From Tetradesmus obliquus (lineage: Eukaryota > Chlorophyta > Chlorophyceae > Sphaeropleales > Scenedesmaceae): a stretch of 64,000 nucleotides of DNA. Positions 11,401 to 19,447 of the stretch are shown here, piece after piece. The translations under genes were made by a program, and so were the position numbers. A model generated the notes under the pieces. The model was not told where the DNA came from. It did no database searches and was given only the letters and a program-made list of their open reading frames with translations. Each line of letters begins with the position of its first letter. Position 1 is the first letter of the stretch. The stretch spans positions 2,716,501-2,780,500 of the forward strand of contig CP126205.1 in the NCBI GenBank assembly GCA_030272155.1, in the 5' to 3' direction.

Positions 11401-14400
11401 CATACAATCAGAAAACAAGGCAATGCGGGCAATTTGCTGAATCTATAAACTCCCTCGGAACGCAACAAGTCGGTCAGGGCCACTACATCGTATAACAGTA
11501 CACAGTGGGTGTACAGTGAACCGTGGCACAAGATGACACGCAGCTGCTGCGCAGGCGCAGGTCAGCTTTTGCGCACACACGACAAGTCTGGAACTCAAGT
11601 CTGTCTGCAGGGTGATACCGTACAGAGCGGACTGCTGTGGCAAGGTGAACAAGCACAGAGAACAAGCACACAGAACATGGGACACATGACACTTGAGAGA
11701 GCATAAACAAACTGCACAGCTGCTGCGTTGAGCCGGCAGGTGGCTGAATGATGCCTCAGGCATACATGACGGGAAGAAACAAGGCACGCAAAGCTATTGT
11801 TTTTTTTTTGCTTTATATATGTAGTCTGTAAAGGCTGGGACTTAGAGCAAATACTGTCGGCGTGTGATATGCAGTGATTGCACACCAACAACATCTACTG
11901 GTGCTCCCTCGTGGGGTGCATTCACGCATGGCCGCACGCTTGAATCAAAGGGACACGGGTCACAACTCCCTCGCTGCTGGGGTACCGTAGACCGTAATAA
12001 ATATGCTGCTGCTGTAGTACAAAGCACAAATGGTCAAACACACAAATGTCCTGAGAGCTGCGGAGCGCCTCGCTCTGCTGCGGACACCGCCGTTATCGAG
12101 TTCACCAGAGTACGGGCTTCTTGCTGCTGGCCTTGGGCGTGTTGCCTGCGTGGTGTGCGGAGACGTGGCCGGGGTCGCTGTTGATGGTGCGGCGCTGCTC
12201 TGCGCGCATGCGGCCGCGGCAGTCCTGGATCTTGTGCCCTGCCTTGTGGCAGTACAGGCACTTGAGCGGGGGCTGGCTGGCGCTGCTGTTTGCTGAGGCT
12301 GAGGGGCCGTTGTTGTAGTGCCCGTGGCCGGAGGCGCTGCTGCCGTACTGCCCGTAGCCGGAGGGGCCGCCGTTGCCGTGCTTGGCGGTGAAGTACGCCT
12401 GTGCCTGCATGGGCATGGTCTCGCTGCTGATGTTGAGGGACTCCTGCCGCATGAGCTTGGGCAGCATGGCGGTTAGAGAAGGCAGCGGCTCTGTGTCCAG
12501 GAAGATGATCTGCTGTGTGCGGAAGCAGGGCAGCAGGCCCGTGACGAAGGCCATGGCGGTGTCTGTGGCGCTGGTGGCGACGCCTGCTGCTGTCAGGTCA
12601 GCGCCCAGCACCTTGACACGGGCAGCGTAGTTGGCGACGCTCTCGCCGTGCTGCTGCTTGAGTGAGTGGAACTCCACCTTGATCTCCTGGGTGCGCGCGA
12701 CGCTGTTGGCGTGGTACATGGCCTTGAGCGTGTCGTACATCTCCTTGCCGCTGGTGCAGTCGGAGGTGAGGGCAGTGTGCTGGCTGGAGAGGGTGCTCTG
12801 GATGAGGTTCATCAGCTTGCCAGAGTTGGCATCATCGGCGCGGTCGAAGGCTGGCTCCCAGCTGGGAGTCTTGGAACGCGCCTGCAGGCGCACCACCCTT
12901 TCCCATTCAGTGAAGGGAACACCTTCAAAGCGCACGTTTGGGCCTGTGGTGAAGGTGATGCTGTCCATGTTGGATTGGCTGAGCTGCGGTTGGGGTGTTG
13001 CAGTTGGGTGCTGGGTTTGGGAACTGCGCAGCTGCATGTAGCAGGGGGCTGCAGCGCTGCAGCGGTGGCTGCAGCTGACTGTGAGCTGAGTTGGAGCTGT
13101 GGGGGACTGATGGGCCTGGTTGCCGGAAGGTAGGCTCTGTTTTGTCCACCCTAACCGTGTGCTTGGGTTCCCGGTGCGGGAGACACGGAGGGCGCCTTGT
13201 TGCAGCACCGGGAGAGTCGATGTCCGTAGCCTCCTGCGGGTGCAACGAAGGGCAGAGAGGCAGTGGTGCCTAGGCCTTAGTCGAGCTCTTTAAAGATAGA
13301 GGACTGATAAGCTGTGTTGCTCTGCCTGGTATCGATGAGGTGTCGCTGCTCAGGACAGGAGTAGTCGCTGGACGGAGAAGTAGCTACGGAACTTCTGGAA
13401 AGCAGCGGGATGTGGCTGCTTGTGCTGTAAAAGTGGATAAAGTCGAGAAAGCCGCTGGTAGAGGTGCGCAGCTTATCCACTGGGTAGCTTCGAGAGCAGC
13501 CTGATGTGACACAACAGTGCTACTGCGTGAGTGGCCTGATGCCACGAGACTGCTGACTGACGATACTTAGCGGAGAAAGAAGTCACAGTCGGAATCCAGC
13601 GATGAAGGCTGAATGGCAAAGGTCGGCCTGGGGTAGACGCGTCCGTCTTGCGAAGGGCTTGGACCTGTGCTGGAGACAGCCAGTGCTGGAACGATGCCTG
13701 TAGAGCTAGAGGCGAAAGTGTTGATGGGCTAATAGGAGTCTACTGTGTTGGAGCTGGGTGGTTGGCGCAGTGGAAGCGTGAAGATGGGCTCATAACCTGT
13801 TGAAGGTTACGGCCTTGTGTGAAGTAGACTTTAAGGGAGGACGAAGGGCTCTGAAAGACACGTTACAGTTTCATACAAGAATCATAGCTTATATACCCAA
13901 ACAGCCCTCGGCTGAAGCCGGGGATTAGGCAAGGAAGCTACCATGGGAGGCTTCCCGGCACATTTGTCGGGCCGGCACATTATGCAATCCCGGATCCTTA
14001 GATCATCCCACGGGATGACATGTACCGAATCATGTCGATACACTCGCAACATAGATACAGAATACACAAGTATGTGCATAGCGATTGAGCATGCAGCTCT
14101 CTGGTGGAGAGCTGCAGGGGACAACATAATCTCCCAAGTTAGCTAAGAGATCCAGGCCAAACAGACCCTGGATTCTCAACAGTTTTGCTGGAGATTGTGC
14201 TGCCAGGGCTTTTATACCGGACTGTGAAGTGTGCACCTGAGCTGCACCTTCAGCTACCTCAAGCAGTGTGTGGCGGTGAGTGCTTGACCTGCTGCTTCTG
14301 TTGGTTGGTGAGTTCATCAGCACTGTTTGCGCAAGGGCGACAGATACGACTAGCCAGCGCCCAGGAAGACATGGGTGCAAGATGCGCGCTTGTCTCAATA

Positions 14401-14857
14401 GTCTGCGCTTGCCTGATTATGCTTCCATCTGTGTGCATTTGTGTTCAGTTGCATGCAGGACATGCTTATGCACGACCTCAAGCTTGCCTGGAGAGCCTGC
14501 GCCTGCCTCTGTTGTTTATGTGTGTGCAAGGCGTGCTGCCGCACACCTCGCTGGTCACGCACGAAGCCGATGTTTGTGGTGTGCTGTTGTTATGTGTGTG
14601 CCAACAGCATGTGTCTGCCTGCCTGCCTGCCTGCCCGCCTGCCTGTGTTGTCACATGCTTGCAATGCGCTGCAGGGTGCGCTGCCGCGCAACCCGCTGGT
14701 GACACACGAGACCGGTGTCGCTGGATGTCTTTCATCACGCCTGCCTGCCTGCCTCTGCTGTCTTTTTTGCACATGTAGGGTGCACTGCCGCACAGCCCGC
14801 TGGTCACGCGCAAGACTGATGGTCGTGGTGTGCTGTTGTGTGTGTGCCAATAGCCTG

Positions 14858-14888
<31 letters not shown>

Positions 14889-17800
14889 GTTGTCACATGC
14901 TTGCAATGCACTCTAGGAAGCGCGGCCGCGCAACCCGCTGGTGACACACGAGACTGATGCTACTGCATATAATGCCCTAAAGCCTGCGCTTGCCTGCCTG
15001 CCGCTGCTGTCTTCTTTGCGTATGTAGGGTGCGCTGCCGCATAACCCGCTGGTGACACACGAGACCGGTGTCACTGCATGTCTTTCATCAAAAGCCTGTG
15101 CCTGCCTGCCTGCCTGCCTCTGCTGTCTTATTTGCGTATGTAGGGTGCGCTGCCGCATAACCCGCTGGTGACACACGAGACTGATGTGCGGCACCTGAGA
15201 GACCCCGCCTTCCTGCGAGGAGCGCTGCGCTACCGGGTGGTGAGGAGGCATTTCCGTTTTGGCGATATGTATGGATATGGGCTGCATCAAACAATAGCAG
15301 CAGCATTTGTGGCAGCAGCTGCAGTGCCAGCAGGAGACAGCTGGTGCGCAATGCAGGCAACGCGGTTTTGTTAAAGTCAGCAGGCCCAGAGAACCAGAAC
15401 CTGTTGCATACAAACAGCTGGACTGCACACGTCTGCACATTCTTTCTCCACAGTCTCACTCCGGCATTGGTTGCAGCCGTGTGCGTGACAGAGAGAGAGG
15501 TATGTTACGTGAATGTCGCTTCCGGCTGCGCGTCTTGCCTTTACTCGTTGCAGGCGTGGCTGCTGTTCAAGCTGCAGCTGCCTCTGCAGTGCACATGACA
15601 AGGTTTGCAGCAGCTTACATTGAGTCAGTGTGTGTTCTGCCTGCTGCATGTATCAATTGCTGTTGCAGGCACGGCTGCTGTTCACGCTGCAGCTGCGGCT
15701 GCGCAGCCAGCGCGGCAAGCTGGGTGATTTCTACGCCTGGAACGCGTGCCTCTCCCACATCCTGGCGCTGGCGCAGGTGCGCAGTTCAATTGCTTTGGTC
15801 TGTTCTGGACAGGACGGTTGTAGTTTTTTTAATCATGTCAGCAAGCTGGGCGACTTCTACGCCTGGAACGCGTGCCTGTCCCACATCCTTTGCTGGCGCA
15901 GGTGTGCAGTTTGGTTTTCTGTGCAGTTGCCCAAAACCTGCAGTCTTGTAACGGGGGTCAGTTCAGTTACTTGATCTGTCTGTCTGTGCCGACCTCTGAT
16001 CATCTGTATCGTCCGCAGCAAACGGCACTGGCGTAGATGAGCTTCAGAGGTGTGTCCAAAGTTGCCGCATGTTGTCCTCTTCGCGCAGGTGCACGTGGAG
16101 AGCGTGGCGCTCAAGTTCTTCCAGGCAGCGATGAAGGCATGCATCGACTGCAAACAAACGTTAACAACACATTGTGCCTGCAGGCGCATGTACAGAGTGG
16201 CGCTCGGTGGCTTCACACTAGCTTGGACGCATGCATCAACTCGCACATCAGAGGCATGCTCCATCTGCAAGCATATCGACCTTGCTGCGTGTTTCTTTTC
16301 AACCCGCAGGCGCACGTGGAGAGCGCTGCGCTCAACTTCTTCCAGGCAGCTGTGGAAGCGTGCGTCTATCTTGACTGCATCCGCCAACATGCATTCAACG
16401 ACAAACGGTGTTGTGTTTTGTTTCTGCAGGCGCACGTAGAGAGCGTGGCTCTCAATGCCTTCCAGGCGGCCGTGGAGGCGTGCATTGACCCCGACTGCAG
16501 GCGGGCCCTGAAGGCGCTGTGCGACCTGTTTGCGCTGCGCTGCATCGAGAAGGACACACTCTTCCGCAACGACGAGTACGTGGCACCCGCAAAGGTAAGA
16601 TCAGGAATGGTACGTGTTGGTGTGCCGCAAGAGGACTGCTTGACTTGCTGCGCTGGGCTGCATTGAGAAGGACACGCTGTTCAGGAGTGACGAGTACGTG
16701 GCCCCGGCAAAGGTAAGGCTTGTGCTCAAGCATGGCTGGTCGGCTCGCTCAACAAGCCATAGATGTGCCTGTACAGCGACGCTGCACTGCGTTGAGAAGG
16801 ACACGCTTTTCAGGACAATGTGTACGCGGCACTGGCAATGGTGAGGGCAGTTTGTCAGTTGGATTGTTGAAGATACTATTGGATTTGCAACCTGTTTGCG
16901 CCGCGCTGCATTGAAAAGGACACACTGTTCAGCAATGACGAGTACGTGGCCCCGGCCAAGGTGAGGACAATGAGGACAGTATTTTCCCGGACAAAGCAAC
17001 ATGACAGCCATGTACATAGGCCTTTGGTCTGGCATGTGGTGTGCGCTGCAGACCTTCTCGCGCCGCGCACAGCGCCTCAATGATGCACTTCCTGTGCGGG
17101 TGCATTCGCATCTGTTGCTGTGTCTCACAATACTTTCCATCTTTACCAACGCGCCAGGCCAGGGCATGCAGCGGCTGATCGTGCAGCTGTGCAGTGAGCT
17201 GCGCGGAGCTCACCGCGCCATGTTTCTGTGCCGGTTGCGCTTTCAAAGACACCTGACAGCAGCGCATAGGCATTTGATGACACTGCAGGCAGTGCCAACT
17301 TAACGGTGTTTCCTCTTCTGCTGCGTTGGCTGCTTTTTGCTGTCCAGGCCAAGGCCATCCAGCGGCTCATTGTGCAGCTGTGCAGCGAGCTGCGTGGTGT
17401 GGCGCTGCCGCTGGTGGCACCTGTTCAGGATGTTGCCTCTCATGCCTCCACCCAAATCTACTTCCACACAACCTGACACGCAAAGACATGCGATCGCACA
17501 GCATGCCGCCTAGCCATGTTTGATCGCCTGCTCTTGCCCCGCCTGCCTTCCTGCCTGTGCATCTTTTCTCTGCTTGTCACGCCATTTCCCAGGCCAAGGC
17601 CATCCAGCGGCTCATTGTGCAGCTGTGCAGCGAGCTGCGCGGAGCGCCATGCTTCTGTGCCGGTTGCGCTACGAGGGACACCTGACAGCAGCGCATAGGC
17701 ATTCAATAACACTGCAGGCAGTGCCACCCTGACGTTGTCTCCTCTCCTGCTGCATTGGCTGCTCTGCTGTCCAGGCCAAGGCCATCCAGCGGCTCATCGT

Positions 17801-18199
17801 GCAGCTGTGCAGCGAGCTGCGGGGTGTGGCACTGCCGCTGGTGGCACCAGTTCAGGATGTTGCCTCTCATGCCTCCACCCAAATCTACTTCCACACAACC
17901 TTACACGCAAAGACATGCGAATGCACAGCATGCCGCCTAGCCATGTTTGATCGCCTGTTCCTGCCCCGCCTGCCTTCCTGCCTGTGCATCTTCCCTGTGC
18001 TTGTCACACCATGTCTCAGGCCAAGGCCATCCAGCGGCTCATTGTGCAGCTGTGCAGCGAGCTGCGTGGAGTGGCGCTGCCGCTGGTGGCTGCCTGGGGC
18101 GTGCCGGACCACATCCTGCGTGCCCCGATCGGGCTGGGCGTGCACAGCGGCGTGGACATTTACAAAGAGTACCTGGCAGCAGTGGGCTTCGACGTGTGA
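4262..18199 (+). CDS. ACX2: Peroxisomal acyl-CoA oxidase (ACX2-like), 15 exons, 679 aa
   Basis: Flavoprotein that would catalyse the first, H2O2-producing step of peroxisomal beta-oxidation (acyl-CoA to trans-2-enoyl-CoA). Exons: 4262-4389, 4609-4724, 4968-5075, 6175-6353, 7068-7227, 7474-7580, 8016-8144, 8482-8631, 9183-9340, 10186-10354, 10623-10712, 15144-15236, 15669-15776, 16430-16594, 18020-18199. All junction phases agree and the total is 2040 nt (679 aa plus stop), close to the known size of plant ACX2. Family signatures in order: [72 protein letters not shown], and TFEGDNT, whose Glu aligns with the catalytic base of the family. The start is set by a PTS2 nonapeptide right after it. 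Intron 11 carries an LTR element. Most exons have tandem copies in neighbouring introns, so transcript data are needed to see which copies are used; the set given here is the one that keeps the family sequence and frame. Confidence 0.93.
4283..4309 (+). other. PTS2 peroxisomal targeting nonapeptide
   Basis: Residues 8-16 of the oxidase read RLNVLSKQL. This fits the PTS2 consensus R-[L/I/V/Q]-x5-[H/Q]-L at the expected N-terminal place. The C-terminus (GFDV) is not a PTS1, so import would depend on PTS2. Confidence 0.85.
4833..5804 (+). repeat. 243-bp tandem repeat carrying exon 3 of the oxidase (4 copies)
   Basis: The true exon 3 ends at 5075. Copies of its second half plus the downstream intron end at 5318, 5561 and 5804, an exact 243-bp period. 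The copies keep the [11 protein letters not shown] coding block and the GT donor, but their 5' sides have no acceptor in the right phase. They differ by point substitutions. Confidence 0.85.
5889..6130 (+). repeat. Two 5' echoes of oxidase exon 4
   Basis: Before the true exon 4 (6175-6353), its 5' half recurs at about 6043-6122 (near exact up to SVLN) and as a more decayed copy at about 5907-5965. Both follow a cag acceptor. Neither is followed by a usable donor in phase. Confidence 0.75.
6404..6554 (+). repeat. Two 3' echoes of oxidase exon 4
   Basis: The exon end encoding [13 protein letters not shown] is repeated at 6404-6454 and about 6510-6554, each followed by gtgagt like the true donor after 6353. 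The period is about 100 bp. Confidence 0.8.
6810..7019 (+). repeat. Two 5' echoes of oxidase exon 5 (129-bp period)
   Basis: The start of exon 5 ([11 protein letters not shown]) occurs at about 6810, at 6939 and at the true exon start 7068, an exact 129-bp spacing. The second copy keeps the cag acceptor and an open frame through NTPDEGAI, then diverges before the IKWWIGNAA core. Confidence 0.82.
7626..7692 (+). repeat. Echo of oxidase exon 6
   Basis: The 3' half of exon 6 ([11 protein letters not shown] to HDCGYK) is repeated 112 bp downstream and ends with its own gtgtgc donor-like site. Confidence 0.8.
7915..8263 (+). repeat. Echoes flanking oxidase exon 7
   Basis: The true exon 7 is 8016-8144. 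A 5' copy starts at 7915 after an ag acceptor and decays after about 50 bp. A 3' copy of its second half (LLDRFA to SPLTSE) ends at 8263 with gtgagg. Confidence 0.8.
8417..8474 (+). repeat. CTG microsatellite next to the exon 8 acceptor
   Basis: A long CTG run lies only a few bases before the tttacag acceptor of exon 8, in the place normally taken by the polypyrimidine tract. Shorter CTG runs precede exon 11 and other acceptors in the window. Confidence 0.85.
8770..8866 (+). repeat. Echo of oxidase exon 8
   Basis: The second half of exon 8 ([11 protein letters not shown] to QFGPPDSAE) is repeated 235 bp downstream with only a few substitutions. It ends in a gtacgg donor-like site but has no acceptor before it. 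Confidence 0.82.
9682..10185 (+). repeat. 252-bp tandem repeat carrying the 5' part of exon 10 (2 copies before the true exon)
   Basis: Exon 10 starts occur at 9682, 9934 and 10186, exactly 252 bp apart. Each follows a cag acceptor. The first two copies encode [16 protein letters not shown] to YAAINR nearly perfectly, then run into intron-like sequence. Only the third continues into [12 protein letters not shown] and a donor. Each unit also contains a shorter inner copy of the exon start. Confidence 0.88.
10764..11147 (-). repeat. 3' LTR of the gag-only element
   Basis: A 384-bp LTR, 3' in element orientation. It is preceded on the minus strand by a purine-rich tract (cgagggag) that serves as polypurine-tract candidate. 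Confidence 0.88.
11147..11973 (-). repeat. Five PPT-like repeats cgagggag
   Basis: The plus strand carries ctccctcg at about 11149, 11349, 11450, 11904 and 11966; on the element's sense strand this is cgagggag. The copy at the LTR border is the expected plus-strand primer site. The others could be extra primer sites or a decayed tandem array. The region between LTR and gag (11148-12101) holds no gene. Confidence 0.55.
12102..12968 (-). CDS. Copia-type Gag with CCHC zinc knuckle, 288 aa
   Basis: From the ATG at 12968 (MDSITF...) the frame runs 288 codons to a stop. The frame is open further upstream to 13208, but the upstream part looks like leader. The first two thirds resemble the gag/UBN2-type capsid of Copia elements (W-containing N-terminal block, then a helical region around [19 protein letters not shown]). 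The C-terminal part has a CCHC knuckle with spacing C-x2-C-x4-H-x4-C ([14 protein letters not shown]). The Gag would form particles and package RNA. The frame is intact, so it may still be expressed. Confidence 0.85.
   Translation of the reverse strand: MDSITFTTGPNVRFEGVPFTEWERVVRLQARSKTPSWEPAFDRADDANSGKLMNLIQSTLSSQHTALTSDCTSGKEMYDTLKAMYHANSVARTQEIKVEFHSLKQQHGESVANYAARVKVLGADLTAAGVATSATDTAMAFVTGLLPCFRTQQIIFLDTEPLPSLTAMLPKLMRQESLNISSETMPMQAQAYFTAKHGNGGPSGYGQYGSSASGHGHYNNGPSASANSSASQPPLKCLYCHKAGHKIQDCRGRMRAEQRRTINSDPGHVSAHHAGNTPKASSKKPVLW
13763..13797 (-). promoter_or_regulatory. Primer-binding site matching the 5' half of initiator tRNA-Met
   Basis: Directly next to the 5' LTR, the plus strand reads like the D-arm to anticodon part of eukaryotic tRNA-iMet (GCGCAGTGGAAGCGTG ... 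GGGCTCATAACC). The element's RNA would be complementary to it. The region 13209-13762 is untranslated leader. Confidence 0.75.
13798..14181 (-). repeat. 5' LTR of the gag-only element
   Basis: A 384-bp LTR, 5' in element orientation, differing from the other LTR at about three positions near the U5 end. Confidence 0.88.
14245..14275 (+). repeat. Echo of oxidase exon 11, beyond the LTR element
   Basis: The end of exon 11 (TFSYLKQ-VA followed by gtgagt) is repeated here. The LTR element therefore landed between an exon and its echo, and the echo is older than the insertion. Confidence 0.75.
14531..15143 (+). repeat. Five 5' echoes of oxidase exon 12 with GCCT tracts
   Basis: Copies of the exon 12 start ([12 protein letters not shown]) begin at about 14531, 14674, 14779, 14917 and 15028, before the true start at 15144. 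Most follow an ag acceptor. They are separated by runs of GCCT (for example 14612-14643 and 14862-14887). Only the last copy continues into VRHLRDPAF. Confidence 0.85.
15555..15901 (+). repeat. Echoes flanking oxidase exon 13
   Basis: A 5' copy ([11 protein letters not shown], after gttgcag) starts at about 15555. A 3' copy of [16 protein letters not shown] lies at about 15840-15901. The true exon is 15669-15776. Confidence 0.8.
16089..16429 (+). repeat. Three 5' echoes of oxidase exon 14
   Basis: Copies of the block [18 protein letters not shown] start at about 16090, 16183 and 16310, each after a cag, ahead of the true exon at 16430. The middle copy is the most decayed. Confidence 0.82.
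16650..16960 (+). repeat. Three 3' echoes of oxidase exon 14
   Basis: The exon end ([17 protein letters not shown]) recurs with ends at 16712, about 16840 and 16960, each followed by gtaagg or gtgagg. Confidence 0.82.
17158..18019 (+). repeat. Four 5' echoes of the oxidase last exon
   Basis: Copies of [17 protein letters not shown] start at about 17158, 17348, 17593 and 17775 before the true exon at 18020. Several are near identical in coding sequence and keep the ccag acceptor. Spacings alternate (190, 245, 182, 245), which suggests that a two-copy block was itself duplicated. Confidence 0.83.
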
Positions 18200-18741
18200 G
18201 CATCTCAGTGCTGCAGTGTTGTGCAGCTGCTGGCAGCAGCTGGCTGCAGCAAGCTGTGATGTACAGAGCTGGTTTGCTGATTGCTGGCGTGGTGGGCTGC
18301 ACAGCGGCGTGGACATCTAGAAAGAGTACCTGGCAGCGGTGGGCTTCAACGTGTAGCTGCAGCCTGGTGGGGCGATCAGGTCGTGCCCGCGTGGTGGCCT
18401 GCACAGTGTCGTAGACATCTACAAAAAGTACCTGGCAGCGGCAGGCTATGGCGTCTATAGGCCTGGTGGGCTGATTGGGTCGTTGCCCAAATGGTGGGCT
18501 GCACAGCAGCGTAGACATCTACAAGGAGTACCTGGCAGCGGTGGGCTTTGACGTGTAAACATTTCAATGTTACAGCGCCGTGCAGCTGCTGCCAGCAGCT
18601 GGCTGCAATAGGTTATGATGTACAGGGCTGCTGCGCTGGTTGTGCTGACTGCGGATGGGGCTGGGCGTCCACAGAGGCGTTGACTGTATCCACACGGAGT
18701 ACCTGGCAGCAGCGGGCTTTGATGTGTGAGCAACTCGGTGC
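18200..18741 (+). repeat. Four 3' echoes of the oxidase last exon
   Basis: After the stop codon, the block [20 protein letters not shown] plus stop is repeated in decaying form with ends at about 18356, 18460, 18558 and 18729. These lie where the 3' UTR should be. Confidence 0.78.
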
Positions 18742-19374
18742 TGCAGCATTGTTTGGTGTGAGGCCAGGTGTTTCGGTGGATACCTGCTGGGGAGTACCTG
18801 GCTGCGCTGGGCAATGTGGGGAGATGAGTGATTATACAACATGCTGTATTGCAGGTATGCAGCAGCCGCGTCCTGGTGAAGTGGGAAGCGCCAAGAAGCC
18901 CAGCACAGGCTGTGACTTTGGCCTTTACTTGAAGCTTGTAGTGCCTACCATGGGGTGTTAAAGATTGCGATCGCTTTGTTGGCTAGCTGTGTGCACTGGC
19001 GCTGCTGCACAGCACAGCTAGTAAGGTGGCGGCCTACGAGGTTTGACATAGCCAGGTTGTCATGTTGCAGTGAATTGTGTGAGAGCCTGACGACCATGGA
19101 ATCGTGATCTGTGTGTTCACTGTGCAACGGAATCGCTGTGTTCTTGATCTGTGCACAGATCTGTGTGGCAGCAGGGCCATGTGTCCTCTATGGTGTGTGG
19201 CTGATTGCGCACTGGACTGCGTGCATAGATGCATGTGGTGCATGGGATGATGCAGCCTCAAATCCCAACCTGCTGGTAGTGCTCAAAAGTGCAATGATGT
19301 CGGCAAGATTCGAAATGCGACCGTTGAAAACAACGTTCATAGTGTGCAAGTTTGAGGATTGGTGCATGGAAAAC
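18742..19374. other. Intergenic region, no supported gene
   Basis: I see no exon-like coding sequence, repeat or RNA gene between the oxidase echoes and the tRNA. Confidence 0.4.
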
Positions 19375-19447
19375 GGGGTCGTAGCTCAGATGGTAGAGCG
19401 CTCGCTTAGCATGCGAGAGGTAGGGGGATCGATACCCTCCGACTCCA
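19375..19447 (+). tRNA. tRNA-Ala (anticodon AGC)
   Basis: A 73-nt cloverleaf: acceptor GGGGTCG pairs with CGACTCC and contains the G3-U70 wobble pair that marks tRNA-Ala. The D arm is GCTC/GAGC, the anticodon arm CTCGC/GCGAG around TTAGCAT (anticodon AGC), and the T arm GGGGG/CCCTC with loop ATCGATA. The discriminator is A. No intron. CCA is not encoded, as usual in nuclear genes. Confidence 0.95.

Larger units (their letters stand above)
10764..14181 (-). mobile_element. Non-autonomous LTR retrotransposon with gag only (TR-GAG type, Copia-like)
   Basis: A 3418-bp element with two 384-bp LTRs (10764-11147 and 13798-14181) that begin TGTTGAAGG and end TCTCAACA. A perfect 5-bp target duplication gtttt lies at 10759-10763 and 14182-14186. 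By eye the LTRs differ at only three sites, so the insertion is recent. It lies antisense in oxidase intron 11. The only coding region is a gag with a zinc knuckle; no protease, integrase or reverse transcriptase is present. It therefore needs enzymes in trans. The primer-binding region abuts the right-hand LTR, which fixes the minus orientation. Confidence 0.9.
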
